Source of the DNA: Paracoccus acridae
Lineage (GTDB): Bacteria; Pseudomonadota; Alphaproteobacteria; Rhodobacterales; Rhodobacteraceae
DNA length: 64,000 nucleotides
Assembly (NCBI RefSeq): GCF_014642735.1
Contig: NZ_BMIV01000005.1
Location: 62,001 to 126,000 of the forward strand
Direction of reading: 5' to 3'
Positions 1 through 9,010 of this stretch are shown one piece after another. The position numbers and the translations under genes are program-made. How positions within the stretch are numbered: position 1 is the stretch's first letter; each line of letters opens with the position of its first letter. Below the pieces are notes generated by a model, which saw only the letters and a program-made list of their open reading frames with translations, made no database searches and was not told the origin of the DNA.

Positions 1-19
1 TGTCGGCCGGGCGGGAAAA

Positions 20-772
20 TCATTCGCCCTTGGGCTTGGCCATCTGCCGGTGCATCTTGGCCACCACGCCCGCGGGCAGGATTTCGGCAGCCGTGGCCTG
101 GATCTTGTTCTTCAACCCCGGCGTCATCTGCGTCTGGCCCGCCAGCATCGCGTCATAGCCGGCGCGGGCGACCATGGCGGGGTCGTCCTTCTTCATCTGG
201 CCCAGGTTCGTGTCCAGAAGCCCCGCGCGTTCGAAGAAGGCCGTCTCGGTGATCCCCGGCATCAGGCAGGTCACGGTCAGGCCAGTGTCCTTCAGTTCCT
301 CGTTCCAGCCCAGGGCGAAGTTGTTCAGGAACGCCTTCGAGGCGTTGTAGATCGCCTGGAACGTTCCCGGCATGAAGCCCGCGATGGACCCGGTGATCAG
401 GATCCGCCCTTCGCCCCTGTCGCGCATGCGCCGTCCCAGGGAATGCGCCAGCCGCAGCACGCCCAGCACGTTCGTCATCACCACATGGTCGATCCCGGCG
501 GGGTCCTGGTCCAGGAAGGCATGTCCCATCCCCGTGCCCGCATTCAGCATCAGAAGATCCACATCGCGCCCGGCCACCGTGTTCAGAACGGCGACAATCC
601 CGTCGGGCGTAGCCAGGTCGGCTTCCACCGCCTCGCCGCCCAAGGCGGCGGCCGCTTCGTGGATGGCGGGTTCGTTCGCGATCATGATGGTCTGGTGGCC
701 GTCGGCGCGGGCGATTCGGGCCAGTTCCAGCCCGATCCCGGTCGAGGCGCCGGTGACGATGGCAAGGGTCAT
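20..772 (-). CDS. SDR family NAD(P)-dependent oxidoreductase
   Basis: A 250-residue short-chain dehydrogenase. The N-terminus carries the Rossmann glycine motif TGASTGIG (about residues 8-15). NAG (LMLNAGTG) follows near residue 90, then the catalytic Ser (ITGSIAG), and YNASK supplies the Tyr and Lys. The length is normal for a classical SDR. I chose the ATG at 772 because the glycine motif sits at the expected distance from it; the frame stays open far upstream, but only antisense to other genes. It lies just downstream of the DUF2243 gene on the same strand (23 bp gap), so co-transcription is likely. The substrate cannot be read from the sequence. Confidence 0.85.
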   Translation of the reverse strand: MTLAIVTGASTGIGLELARIARADGHQTIMIANEPAIHEAAAALGGEAVEADLATPDGIVAVLNTVAGRDVDLLMLNAGTGMGHAFLDQDPAGIDHVVMTNVLGVLRLAHSLGRRMRDRGEGRILITGSIAGFMPGTFQAIYNASKAFLNNFALGWNEELKDTGLTVTCLMPGITETAFFERAGLLDTNLGQMKKDDPAMVARAGYDAMLAGQTQMTPGLKNKIQATAAEILPAGVVAKMHRQMAKPKGE

Positions 773-795
773 GGTCTTCTCCTGTTCGGGCCGCA

Positions 796-1545
796 TCACA
801 CGCGGGCCCAGTTGAAACATCCGGCGGGCACCCCTGTTCCGCTGACCAGCAGCGCGCCCGACAGGTAAAGCCGCCAGGGCTCGCCGCCTTCCAGCCGCGC
901 GACCGTGACCTGGGACAGGGGGTCGGACCAGATCACGTCGCCTTCCCCGAAACCCGCGCGTGACAGGGCGGTTCCTGGATCGACGCCCGGCGCGAAGACG
1001 ATGGTGGAGAAGGGCTGATCCACCGGAGGCAGCGCCGCCCAGGTCCCCGCCCCCAGGCTGACTGCCGCCAGGACGGACACCGTCAGGCCGGGCGGAGGGC
1101 CGCCGCGGTCGGTGGGCCTGCGCGTGATGGCACGCCCCAGCAGGATGGGCAGCACACCCAGCCCCAGGAACCATCCCAGATCCCAGGCCAGCGGAAAGGC
1201 GCTGTCCAACTTGATGCGGTGGATGCCCAGCAGCCAATGCGACAGGATCCCGTCCAGCACATGCCAGGCCCCGAAACCCACCAGCAGCGCCCCCAGCGTG
1301 CCGTTCAACCCCGCGGCGGCGCCCCGCGCCCGCCACAGCCCGATCAGGGACAAGGCTGCCAGCCCGTACATCAGGGCATGGAACCAGCCATCCCACAGGA
1401 TTTGCAGCCGCAGATCCTCCATCCCCGGCACCAGGCTCAGCAGGTGATGCCATTGCAGGATCTGGTGCAGCAGGATGCCGTCGAAAAACCCGCCCAGGGC
1501 GAAACCCAGCGCAATCGTCCAGCGGATCCAGGGCCTTGGGGTCAT
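796..1545 (-). CDS. DUF2243 family integral membrane protein
   Basis: This 249-residue protein begins with a hydrophobic helix containing GGFFDGILLHQILQWHH, the His-rich signature I associate with DUF2243. A second His/Asp-rich helix (GAWHVLDGILSHWLLGIHRI) and about four membrane segments follow. The last third is a soluble tail that could lie outside the membrane. The function of the family is not known to me. An in-frame GTG lies 15 bases upstream, but the ATG at 1545 has a GGACGGAAC stretch at ribosome-binding distance and is preferred. It sits just downstream of the manganese catalase terminator and ahead of the SDR gene, so this may be a small stress-related group. Confidence 0.7.
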   Translation of the reverse strand: MTPRPWIRWTIALGFALGGFFDGILLHQILQWHHLLSLVPGMEDLRLQILWDGWFHALMYGLAALSLIGLWRARGAAAGLNGTLGALLVGFGAWHVLDGILSHWLLGIHRIKLDSAFPLAWDLGWFLGLGVLPILLGRAITRRPTDRGGPPPGLTVSVLAAVSLGAGTWAALPPVDQPFSTIVFAPGVDPGTALSRAGFGEGDVIWSDPLSQVTVARLEGGEPWRLYLSGALLVSGTGVPAGCFNWARV

Positions 1546-1564
1546 GATCGTTCCGTCCACAATG

Positions 1565-1593
1565 AAAAGCCCGCCGGCACCGGCCGGCGGGCT
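1565..1593 (-). terminator. Rho-independent terminator after manganese catalase
   Basis: A perfect 10-bp stem (1568-1577 with 1584-1593, six-base loop) is followed on the minus strand by TTTTC. It lies 7 bases past the catalase stop codon and about 20 bases before the DUF2243 start, so DUF2243 is reached by readthrough or from a promoter I cannot see. Confidence 0.7.
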
Positions 1594-1599
1594 GCGGGA

Positions 1600-2430
1600 T
1601 CACCCGATCTGTTCGGCCTGCGCGCCGCTGCCCGGCCGGGCCATGCCCAGATCGGGCTTCTGGTCGGACGGTTGCAGCTTGCCGGTGGTGAAGGTGCCCT
1701 TGCCATCGATGGACGGCCCTTCGCCCCAGCGGCCCGGAACCGGCGCGCTGCCATCGGCCTGAAATCCCAGATAGGCATAGCTGAACTCGGTCTTTTCCTG
1801 GGACTGCGGGAAGCTGTTGGGGATCGGGAAGGCGCCGGTCATGCCGCCCAGTTCCTCGAGCGCGGCAAGCCACTGGTTCTGGTGCATCGTGTCGCGCGCG
1901 ATCAGATAGGACAGCATGTCCTTCATGCCGGTGTCGTCGGTCATGTTGTAAAGCCGGACGGCCAGCGTGCGGCCGGTCGTTTCGGCGGCGACATTGGCGG
2001 TCATGTCGGCGGCGATGTTGCCGCTGGCATAGATGTGGGACATGTCGAAGGGCACGCCGTCGCTGTCCACCGGCATGGCCGACAGCCCCGAGGACAGCAG
2101 GTTCTTGAGGTTCATGCCCCCCATGATCGCGCCCACGGCGCGATCGGTGGCGGCCATTTCCTCTTTCATCGACAAGGGCGCGCCTTCAAGGTTCATGGCG
2201 ACGGCCGTGGCCAGCATCTCGATATGGCCCAGTTCCTCGGCGGCGGTGTTCATCAGCAGGTCGCGGAACTTGGGATTGCCACGCGCGCCGCAGGCCTGGA
2301 AGAAGTACTGCATGGCCACGCGGATCTCGCCCTCGACCCCGCCGATGGCCTGCTGAAGGGCGCGGGCGAACACGGGGTTTGGGGAATCGACGCGAACCGG
2401 GTATTGCAGCTTGTTGTCGGTGTAGAACAT
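1600..2430 (-). CDS. Manganese catalase family protein
   Basis: A 276-residue di-manganese catalase, which breaks down hydrogen peroxide in the cytoplasm without haem. It begins MFYTDNKLQYPVRV, and a four-helix bundle supplies the metal ligands: the Glu of GGVEGEIRVAMQYFFQA (about residues 30-46), EELGHIEM (about 65-72), the Glu/Thr region VAAETTGRTLAVRLYN, and the second helix pair ending in RDTMHQNQW with its His. The tail is loop-rich, as in other members. The ATG at 2430 gives the family's usual N-terminus, and the longer frame upstream is not needed. It has its own terminator and a possible stress promoter upstream. Confidence 0.9.
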   Translation of the reverse strand: MFYTDNKLQYPVRVDSPNPVFARALQQAIGGVEGEIRVAMQYFFQACGARGNPKFRDLLMNTAAEELGHIEMLATAVAMNLEGAPLSMKEEMAATDRAVGAIMGGMNLKNLLSSGLSAMPVDSDGVPFDMSHIYASGNIAADMTANVAAETTGRTLAVRLYNMTDDTGMKDMLSYLIARDTMHQNQWLAALEELGGMTGAFPIPNSFPQSQEKTEFSYAYLGFQADGSAPVPGRWGEGPSIDGKGTFTTGKLQPSDQKPDLGMARPGSGAQAEQIG

Positions 2431-2514
2431 CGGAGAGCCTTGGCTGATCGTGGATTGAAGGTCCGCATTCGGACCGCGAATCACACGCCCGCACTGGGCG
2501 GACGACCGACCACC

Positions 2515-2539
2515 AACAGATCGACCGTCCAGATGTTCC
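2515..2539 (-). promoter_or_regulatory. Possible EcfG-type stress promoter of manganese catalase
   Basis: On the minus strand, GGAAC (2535-2539) is followed after 16 bases by TGTT (2515-2518). This resembles the alphaproteobacterial general stress consensus GGAAC-N16/17-CGTT with one mismatch, about 85 bases before the catalase start. Many Rhodobacteraceae lack this stress sigma system, so the call is tentative. Confidence 0.25.
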
Positions 2540-2565
2540 CCGGTGATTGTGCCGTTAATACTTTA

Positions 2566-3390
2566 TCAACTCGCCTGAGCCTGGCGCGCGTCCTTCTCGA
2601 TGACGCCCATGACCTCGGGGGCGGCGACGAAGCGCCAGTTCCGGCGCGGACCCGCCATGACGTTGAGGTAGTAAAGCTCGAACCCGTGCGGCGCCGCGCA
2701 GGGATGGTGGCCACGGGGCACCAGGACCACATCGCCGTCGCGCATGGCCATGCATTCGTCCAGGCTGCCGTCGTCCGTATAGACCCGCTGAACGGCCCAC
2801 CCGTCCCTGGGGTTCAGACGGTGGTAATAGGTTTCCTCGAGATAGGTGATCCGGGGAAAGTCGTCCTCGTCATGGCGGTGGCTGGGATAGGATGACCAGT
2901 GGCCTGCGGGGGTGAAGACCTCGGTGACCAGCAGGCTGTCGCAGAAATCCTGGTCCTCCATGGCGATGTTGTTGATCCAGCGGGTGTTGGTGCCCTGGCC
3001 GCGCCGGGTCAGCGTGATCCCGTCCGGGCCGATGCGGCGGGCGGGATGGTTGCCCTGGCCCGGCGCGGTGCAGACAGCCAGCGTGCAATCGGTCGTGGCC
3101 TGGGCCTGCCAGTCCTGGCCGGGAGGCACATACAGGCAATGCGGCGGGGTCTTTTCGAAGACATCCATGCGATTGCCCAGAACGCCCCAGTCCTGGCCAG
3201 CCGCGCGGATCTGGGCCTTGCCCTCGACCAGGACCAGGATCGCCTCCCTTTCCCCGGTGGCTTCCGTCACGCTTTCGCCAGCGCGCAGGCGGTGAAGCGA
3301 AAATCCCACATAGCGCCAGCCGGCCGATTGCGGCGTGATGCGATGCACTTCGCCATGGGTGCCGAAGGGTCTGCGAAGAAGGGTGCTCAT
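2566..3390 (-). CDS. iolB: 5-deoxy-glucuronate isomerase
   Basis: IolB (274 residues) converts 5-deoxy-D-glucuronate to 2-deoxy-5-keto-D-gluconate in cytoplasmic myo-inositol breakdown. It is a double-cupin protein. Family marks are GWRYVGFSLHRL near the N-terminus, PSHRHDEDD (about residues 165-173) as metal-binding histidines, LEETYYHRLNP just after, and GHHPCAAPHGFELYYLNVMAG near the C-terminus. The ATG at 3390 has an AAGG about 10 bases upstream. It is the last gene of the iol operon, separated from iolE by a hairpin-bearing repeat (3412-3450) that may lower its expression relative to the genes before it. Confidence 0.95.
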   Translation of the reverse strand: MSTLLRRPFGTHGEVHRITPQSAGWRYVGFSLHRLRAGESVTEATGEREAILVLVEGKAQIRAAGQDWGVLGNRMDVFEKTPPHCLYVPPGQDWQAQATTDCTLAVCTAPGQGNHPARRIGPDGITLTRRGQGTNTRWINNIAMEDQDFCDSLLVTEVFTPAGHWSSYPSHRHDEDDFPRITYLEETYYHRLNPRDGWAVQRVYTDDGSLDECMAMRDGDVVLVPRGHHPCAAPHGFELYYLNVMAGPRRNWRFVAAPEVMGVIEKDARQAQAS

Positions 3391-3411
3391 GACGGGCCTT
3401 GTCTTCTGTGT

Positions 3412-3450
3412 GGAAATATCCTCGGGGGTGTGGGGGCAGACAGCCCCCAC
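3412..3450. repeat. Dispersed GC-rich hairpin repeat, copy A
   Basis: This copy reads AAATATCCTCGGGGG followed by an 8-bp stem (3430-3437 with 3443-3450). The same layout occurs at 39178-39220 and 51174-51213. Here it fills the iolE-iolB gap and can fold in the mRNA between the two genes. Confidence 0.55.
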
Positions 3451-3455
3451 CGCGC

Positions 3456-4367
3456 TCACGCCGCCGCCGCGCGGTCCAGTCCCGCCTCGGCTGCCGCCGC
3501 CTTCAGCGACTTCAGCCCCAGTGACTGATACTCCAGCGGATTGCGCTTTTCCGGGTCCTGCTCGGCCTCGATCACCAGCCAGCCGTCATAGCCCGCCTCG
3601 GCCAGGATGCGCAGCAAGGGCACGAAGTCGATGGCGCCTTCGGGATCGCCCGGCACGGTGAAGGCCCCGGCCAGCACGCCCTGGATGAAGGACAGGTTTT
3701 CCGCCCGCACCCGCTGGGTCACGTCCCGGCGGATGTTCTTGGCGTGGAAATGGGCCACGCGGGGGGCGTGCTTGCGCAGCACCGCCTGGGGGTCGCCGCC
3801 GCCGAAGGTGCAATGGCCCGCGTCGAACAGCAGGTGCGTGGCGGGTCCGGTCGCGGCCATGAAGGCGTCGATCTCGTCGGGCGATTCGACCACCGTGCCC
3901 ATGTGGTGGTGATAGGCCAGCGTGATCCCCTGCGATGCCAGATAGGCCGCGAATTCCTCGATCTTGCGGCCGAATTCGGTCATCTCGGCGGCCGTCAGGC
4001 GGGGCCGGTCGTTCACCGCGACGCGGGGATTGCCATGCACGGTGTTGGAACATTCGCAGACGATGCAGACGCGGCAGTCGTTTGCCTTCAGCTTGGCCAG
4101 ATGCGGCTGGACCGCCGCAATCTCGTCCTCGACCGAACCCACCAGCAGGTTGGTCGAATACCAGCCCGAGATGAACTTCAACCCATATCGCCCCAGCAGA
4201 TCCTTCAGCGCCTGCGGATCGTCCGGCCAGCGGTGGCCGTTCTCGATCCCGTCGAAGCCGATGATGCGGCCTGCCTCGTTCAGGATCTGCTCGGTCGGGA
4301 TATGGGCGCCGATGGTCTGGTCGTCGTCATTGGCCCAGGCGATGGGATTGGTGCCATAGCGGATCAT
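3456..4367 (-). CDS. iolE: myo-inosose-2 dehydratase
   Basis: IolE (303 residues) removes water from 2-keto-myo-inositol to give the diketone that IolD cleaves. It is a TIM barrel of the AP-endonuclease-2 superfamily, starting [16 protein letters not shown], which is the usual IolE N-terminus. Metal-site segments include [48 protein letters not shown] and [10 protein letters not shown], ending with [19 protein letters not shown]. The ATG at 4367 is 11 bases past the iolD stop, consistent with one operon. Confidence 0.95.
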   Translation of the reverse strand: MIRYGTNPIAWANDDDQTIGAHIPTEQILNEAGRIIGFDGIENGHRWPDDPQALKDLLGRYGLKFISGWYSTNLLVGSVEDEIAAVQPHLAKLKANDCRVCIVCECSNTVHGNPRVAVNDRPRLTAAEMTEFGRKIEEFAAYLASQGITLAYHHHMGTVVESPDEIDAFMAATGPATHLLFDAGHCTFGGGDPQAVLRKHAPRVAHFHAKNIRRDVTQRVRAENLSFIQGVLAGAFTVPGDPEGAIDFVPLLRILAEAGYDGWLVIEAEQDPEKRNPLEYQSLGLKSLKAAAAEAGLDRAAAA

Positions 4368-4378
4368 GGGTGCTTTCC

Positions 4379-6217
4379 TCAGTTCACCAGCCGCGCGCGG
4401 GCGGCATTTTCCAGATAGGTTTGATAGGCGTCGCGCAGCCTGTCCGTCGCGCCCACTTCGGGAACGGCCACGTCCCACCAATGACCGGCATCAGCCGTCA
4501 GGCCGTGGGCGGGGCCGTCCTTAGCGGTGGTGTCGATCACGATCACGGTGGGGATGTCGCGCCCCCGCGCGGCGGCGATCTGCGCTTCCAACTCGGCGAT
4601 GCCGCCGGCCTTGACCGCATGCGCGCCCATGGACCCCGCATGGGCGACATAGTCGATCCGGGGCTGGTCCTCGACGTTGCAGTCCACATACATGTTGTTG
4701 AACGGAACGCCGCCCGAGACCTGTTGCAACCGGTTGATGCAGCCATAGCCCCGGTTGTCGGTCAGCACGACCGTGAAGGGCACGCGCCGCATCACCGCCG
4801 TGGCCAGTTCGCTGTTGGCCATCATGTAGCTGCCGTCGCCCACGAAGCAGATCACCTCTCGGTCAGGCTGCGCCAGCTTGATACCCATCGCGCCCGCGAT
4901 CTCGTAGCCCATGCAGGAATACCCGTATTCCATGTGGTATCCGCCCTGCGCGGGCTGCCACAAAAGCTTCAGCGCGCCGGGCATGGTGCCGGCGGCGCAC
5001 ATGGCGATGGCGTCGGGCGCGGCGCGCTGGACCGCGCCGATCACCTGCGCGTCGGTGGGCAGGTCGTTGCCGGGCGAAGGTGCCGCGCAATGGGCATCGA
5101 CGGCGGCCAGCCAGTCGGTGCGCGCGCTGCCGTCGAAGGCGGCGCGATGATCGCCCAGGGCCGCCGTCAGCTTTTCCAAAGCCACGCGCGCGTCGGCCAC
5201 CAGCGGCACCGCCCCGTGCTTGGCGGCGTCGTAGCCGTGGACATTGATCGACACCAGGGTCGCATCCGGCGCGAACATGGTCCGCGATCCGGTCGTGAAG
5301 TCCTGCAACCGCGTGCCGACGCCGATCACCAGATCCGCGTCCCGCAGCACCGCATTGGCCGCAGCCGATCCGTCCACGCCCGCCGCGCCGAAGTTCATCG
5401 GATCCGCCTGCGCCAGTGCCGACTTGCCCGCCTGCGTTTCCGCCACAGGGATGCCGTGGCGGCCGGCAAAGGCAGACAGCGCGGTCTCGGCCCCGGAATA
5501 GATCACGCCCCCGCCCGCGACGATGGCGGGGCGTTTCGCGGCGCGGATCAGGCCCGCCACCTCCTCTAGTTCCTGCCTGTCGGGTTCCGGGCGGCGGATG
5601 CGCCAGACGCGGGGTTCGAAGAAGGACTCGGGCCAGTCATAGGCTTCTGCCTGGGTATCCTGGCAGAAGGCCAGGCAAACCGGGCCGCAATTGGCCGGAT
5701 CGGTCATCACTCGCAGCGCGCGGGGCAGGGCGGTCAGCAACTGCTCGGGCCGCTGAATGCGGTCGAAGTATCGCACCACCGGGCGGAAGCAGTCATTGGC
5801 CGATACGGTGCCGTCGTCGAAATCCTCGACCTGCTGAAGCACCGGGTCGGGGCGGCGGCTGGCGAAGACATCGCCCGCGATCAGCAGGACCGGCAGGCGG
5901 TTCACATGCGCAAGCGCGGCGGCCGTGACCATGTTGGTGGCCCCCGGTCCGATGGAACTGGTCACCGCATGGGCGCGGCGGCGCGCCTTGGCCTTGGCGT
6001 AGGCGATGGCAGCGTGGGCCATGGTCTGTTCGTTCTGGCCGCGCCAGGTCGGGAAGGCGTCGCCGATGCCCTGCAGCGCCTCTCCGATGCCCGCGACGTT
6101 GCCATGGCCGAAGATCGCCCAGCAGCCTTCGATGAAGCGTTCGCCGTCTTCCGTCATCTGCACGGACAGCCATTGCATCATCGCCTGCGCGGCCGTCAGC
6201 CTGATCGTTCCGCTCAT
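4379..6217 (-). CDS. iolD: 3D-(3,5/4)-trihydroxycyclohexane-1,2-dione hydrolase
   Basis: IolD (612 residues) is a thiamine-diphosphate enzyme that opens the inositol ring, giving 5-deoxy-glucuronate. It starts [17 protein letters not shown]. The N-terminal pyrimidine-binding domain has [11 protein letters not shown] and the catalytic Glu region; the middle domain has the fold seen in acetolactate synthase; the C-terminal domain carries the ThDP motif [16 protein letters not shown] with the later [11 protein letters not shown]. The length is normal. The gap to iolC is 62 bp and to iolE 11 bp, all on the same strand. Confidence 0.95.
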   Translation of the reverse strand: MSGTIRLTAAQAMMQWLSVQMTEDGERFIEGCWAIFGHGNVAGIGEALQGIGDAFPTWRGQNEQTMAHAAIAYAKAKARRRAHAVTSSIGPGATNMVTAAALAHVNRLPVLLIAGDVFASRRPDPVLQQVEDFDDGTVSANDCFRPVVRYFDRIQRPEQLLTALPRALRVMTDPANCGPVCLAFCQDTQAEAYDWPESFFEPRVWRIRRPEPDRQELEEVAGLIRAAKRPAIVAGGGVIYSGAETALSAFAGRHGIPVAETQAGKSALAQADPMNFGAAGVDGSAAANAVLRDADLVIGVGTRLQDFTTGSRTMFAPDATLVSINVHGYDAAKHGAVPLVADARVALEKLTAALGDHRAAFDGSARTDWLAAVDAHCAAPSPGNDLPTDAQVIGAVQRAAPDAIAMCAAGTMPGALKLLWQPAQGGYHMEYGYSCMGYEIAGAMGIKLAQPDREVICFVGDGSYMMANSELATAVMRRVPFTVVLTDNRGYGCINRLQQVSGGVPFNNMYVDCNVEDQPRIDYVAHAGSMGAHAVKAGGIAELEAQIAAARGRDIPTVIVIDTTAKDGPAHGLTADAGHWWDVAVPEVGATDRLRDAYQTYLENAARARLVN

Positions 6218-6279
6218 CTTGGCTCCTCTTGCGTGATCTGCCGGGACAGGCTGTCCGTCCCCCTTGTCCAGATGCCGGT

Positions 6280-8202
6280 TCATGCCGCCACCTTCGCGCT
6301 TGCCCGCGCCTTGTCCCAGATGCCGCAAAGCCGACTGTATCGCCGTGCCATCTCCTCGACCGCCTCGCCGTCGGTCAGGTCGCCGTCCAGCCAGGCCCGC
6401 GCCACCGCGCCGAAGATCGTGCGTCCCACCGCGAAGCCCTTGACCAGCGGAAAGCTTGCGGCGACCGCAAAGCTGTCGGCCAGTGCCGCCTCGGGCGCGT
6501 CGAGGCCAAGGACCACGATGCCGCGGGTGTTGGGGTCGTTATCCTCGATGGCGGCAATGGCCTTGCGCCAGGCCACCCCTTCGGTCAGGGGTTCCAGCTT
6601 CCACCAGTCGGGATAGACGCCCGCCGCATAGAACTGCCGGATCAGGGTTGCCGTTGTCTCGTTGTCAACGGGTCCGACCTTGGACGGGATGATCTCCAGC
6701 AGGAATTCCAGGTCGTTGCGGCGCGCGGCCTGGAACAGGCGCCTGACGGTTTCCTCTTGCGCGGCGCGGGTCGCGGGATCGTCCTTGGGATGGCAGAAGC
6801 ACAGCACCTTGACCACGTTCTCGCGCGCCCAAGCCTCCAGCCCGCCGCAGTCGAGGCCCAGGTCCGGTTCCAGTTCCAGCGGCCGCGATCCCGGCCATTC
6901 GGTTGGACGCCCGATCCACAGGCCCGTGCCCGACGCGGCATGCAGCGCGTCGCGCCCGATGCGGTTGTCGCACAGGATCCCGTATCCCGGCTTGCCGCCC
7001 TGGACCTGCAACGCGGCCCGCAGGCACAGTTCCTTGAAGGCGCCGCCCTTTTCGGGCGTATAGCCGGGCATCTGTTCCAGCTGCATCCGGTGATCGAAGG
7101 CGAAGACCCGCATGGTGGACCAATCGCCCCCGGTGCGCCGGTGGCGGTTGGTGGCCCAGTGGACCTGTTCCAGTTCGGGGTCGTTGCGCAGGTCGGGCCG
7201 GGTCACGCCGCGTTTCAGGAAGAACTCCAACTCGGCCAGCGATGGATAGGCGGGCGTGCAGCCGTGCCGGCTGACCGCAAGCGCGCCGCAGGCATTGGCG
7301 TATTCCAGGGCCTTGGGCCAAGGCTCGCCATCCAGCCAGCCCTTCATCAGCCCGGAAAAGAAGCCGTCGCCCGCGCCCAGCACATTGAAGACCTCGATCG
7401 GGAAGCCCGGACCGGCTTCGCCCTGATCCAGGCTGTCGGGGATGGCGCCGGTAAAGGCCACCGCGCCCGCAGCCCCGCGCTTGCAGACCAGGGTCGCGTC
7501 GGTGACGCCCCGCACCGCCCGCAGCGCGGCGATGGTGTCGGTGGTGCCGCCAGCGATATGAAACTCCTCCTCGGTGCCCACGATCAGGTCGAACAGGGGC
7601 AGCGTGGATTGAAGCCGGGCCGTCACCGCCGCGCTTTCCACGAAGCGGCTTTCGCCCGCGTCGTGCCCGGCAAGCCCCCAGAGGTTCGGGCGATAGTCGA
7701 TGTCCAGTGCCGTCCGCGCCCCATGCTTGCGGGCCAACCGCAGCGCCTTGACGACAGCGGCTTCCGTGCGCGGATGCGACAGATGCGTGCCGGTCGCCAG
7801 CACCGCGCGAGCGTCCGCGATCAGGCCCTCGTCGATATCGTCCTCGCACAGCGCCATGTCGGCGCAGTCGCTGCGATAGAAGATCAGCGGGAACTGTTCC
7901 TGGTCGCGGATCCCCAGGATCACCAGGGCCGTCAGCCTGTCGGGATCGGTCCTGACGCCCCGCACGTCCACGCCTTCGCGCACCAGTTGTTCGCGGATGA
8001 AGCGGCCCATATGTTCGTCGCCCACCCGCGTGATGAGACCGGACCGCAGCCCCAGCCGCGCCGTGCCGCAGGCGATGTTGGTGGGGCTGCCGCCGATATA
8101 CTTGCGGAACGACCCCATGTCCTCCAGCCGCCCGCCGACCTGCGCGCCGTAAAGATCGACGCCCGCGCGGCCGATGGTGATCAGGTCAAGGGATTTGGTC
8201 AT
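6280..8202 (-). CDS. iolC: Bifunctional 5-dehydro-2-deoxygluconokinase / aldolase-like (DUF2090) protein
   Basis: The 640 residues comprise two domains. Residues 1 to about 330 are a PfkB sugar kinase: GGSPTNIACGTARLGL at 37-52, DIDYRPNLWG near 168, and the catalytic-Asp motif GAGDG at 276-280. This part phosphorylates 2-deoxy-5-keto-gluconate. The C-terminal half matches DUF2090, related to the IolJ-type aldolase that splits the phosphorylated product into dihydroxyacetone phosphate and malonate semialdehyde (VFAFDHRMQLEQMP, ILCDNRIGRDAL, FLLEIIPSK, KGFAVGRTIFG). The fusion would explain why no separate iolJ is seen. The start at 8202 has AAAAAGGA upstream. Confidence 0.92.
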   Translation of the reverse strand: MTKSLDLITIGRAGVDLYGAQVGGRLEDMGSFRKYIGGSPTNIACGTARLGLRSGLITRVGDEHMGRFIREQLVREGVDVRGVRTDPDRLTALVILGIRDQEQFPLIFYRSDCADMALCEDDIDEGLIADARAVLATGTHLSHPRTEAAVVKALRLARKHGARTALDIDYRPNLWGLAGHDAGESRFVESAAVTARLQSTLPLFDLIVGTEEEFHIAGGTTDTIAALRAVRGVTDATLVCKRGAAGAVAFTGAIPDSLDQGEAGPGFPIEVFNVLGAGDGFFSGLMKGWLDGEPWPKALEYANACGALAVSRHGCTPAYPSLAELEFFLKRGVTRPDLRNDPELEQVHWATNRHRRTGGDWSTMRVFAFDHRMQLEQMPGYTPEKGGAFKELCLRAALQVQGGKPGYGILCDNRIGRDALHAASGTGLWIGRPTEWPGSRPLELEPDLGLDCGGLEAWARENVVKVLCFCHPKDDPATRAAQEETVRRLFQAARRNDLEFLLEIIPSKVGPVDNETTATLIRQFYAAGVYPDWWKLEPLTEGVAWRKAIAAIEDNDPNTRGIVVLGLDAPEAALADSFAVAASFPLVKGFAVGRTIFGAVARAWLDGDLTDGEAVEEMARRYSRLCGIWDKARASAKVAA

Positions 8203-8220
8203 GGGATCGGTCCTTTTTGG

Positions 8221-9006
8221 TCAAAGCTGCGCGGAAACAAAGGCCATGCTGGCCTTCACCGCGCCCTTGGGATCGGCGGCCCCATGCACTTCGGGGGCAA
8301 AGGGTTCGAAGCTGAAGGCCCCGTCATAGCCCGCGTCCAGCAGCGCGCGGATCTGGGGCAGGTTTTCCAGCCGGTCCCCGCCGTCCACCAGCACCCGGTG
8401 CGCGTCCAGCATGTCGGCCACCGACACCGCCGGATCGGTCACGCCCGAGATGTGGACAAGGCCGGTCCAATCCGGGAAGAACTCAGTCTCACCCGCCAGG
8501 TGGTGGTGGAAGGTGTCGTGCAGAAGACGGAAGGTGCCCTCGCCCCCGGCGGCCTGGATGGCCCGGATCGCCTCGGCCTTGGTGCGCAGGGACGAGATCG
8601 GGAAGCCCAGCGGTTCCACCAGCCCGGTCAGTCCGCGCGTGTCCAGGATCGTCTTCATCGCCGTCAGCGCACCCACCAGGCTGTCAAAGGCGACCGGCGT
8701 GCCGTCGTTGAGCGGGCACATGACCAGGGCCTTGGCCCCGCAGGCGGCAGCATAGTCGGCCATCTCCTCGGCCCGCGCGGGCAGGTTGCCCGCCCAGGTG
8801 TTGAAGGGGTAAAGCGCGTTGATCGAGACGATGGTGACGCCGGCCTTTTCGGCCTCGGCCTTCACCTGCTCGGGACGCCATTGGGACAAGACATCGGGCA
8901 GGTCGTTGCGGATCTCGACCTCGGTCACGCCAAGGTCGCGGGCAGCAGCGAAGAAGTCCGGCAGCGACAGGTTCGGCGCGGCGATGTGGTTCAGGGCAAA
9001 GCGCAT
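8221..9006 (-). CDS. TIM-barrel inosose isomerase-like protein (IolI type)
   Basis: A 261-residue single-domain TIM barrel of the sugar-phosphate isomerase/epimerase (AP endonuclease 2) family. Marks are VTEVEIRNDLPDV, ALVMCPLNDGTPV, the Glu of LTGLVEPLGFP, LLHDTFHHHLAGE with its Asp/His pair, VHISGVTDP and FSFEPFAPEVHG, which together form the divalent-metal site. In the iol operon such a gene is best read as an inosose isomerase that interconverts keto-inositols. It lies 4 bases after iolG and 18 before iolC, so the three are translated as a block. Confidence 0.75.
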   Translation of the reverse strand: MRFALNHIAAPNLSLPDFFAAARDLGVTEVEIRNDLPDVLSQWRPEQVKAEAEKAGVTIVSINALYPFNTWAGNLPARAEEMADYAAACGAKALVMCPLNDGTPVAFDSLVGALTAMKTILDTRGLTGLVEPLGFPISSLRTKAEAIRAIQAAGGEGTFRLLHDTFHHHLAGETEFFPDWTGLVHISGVTDPAVSVADMLDAHRVLVDGGDRLENLPQIRALLDAGYDGAFSFEPFAPEVHGAADPKGAVKASMAFVSAQL

Positions 9007-9010
9007 GGGG

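Noticed and set aside
1..19. Possible gene end at the left edge
   Set aside because: Only 19 bases are visible before the SDR stop; nothing can be supported.
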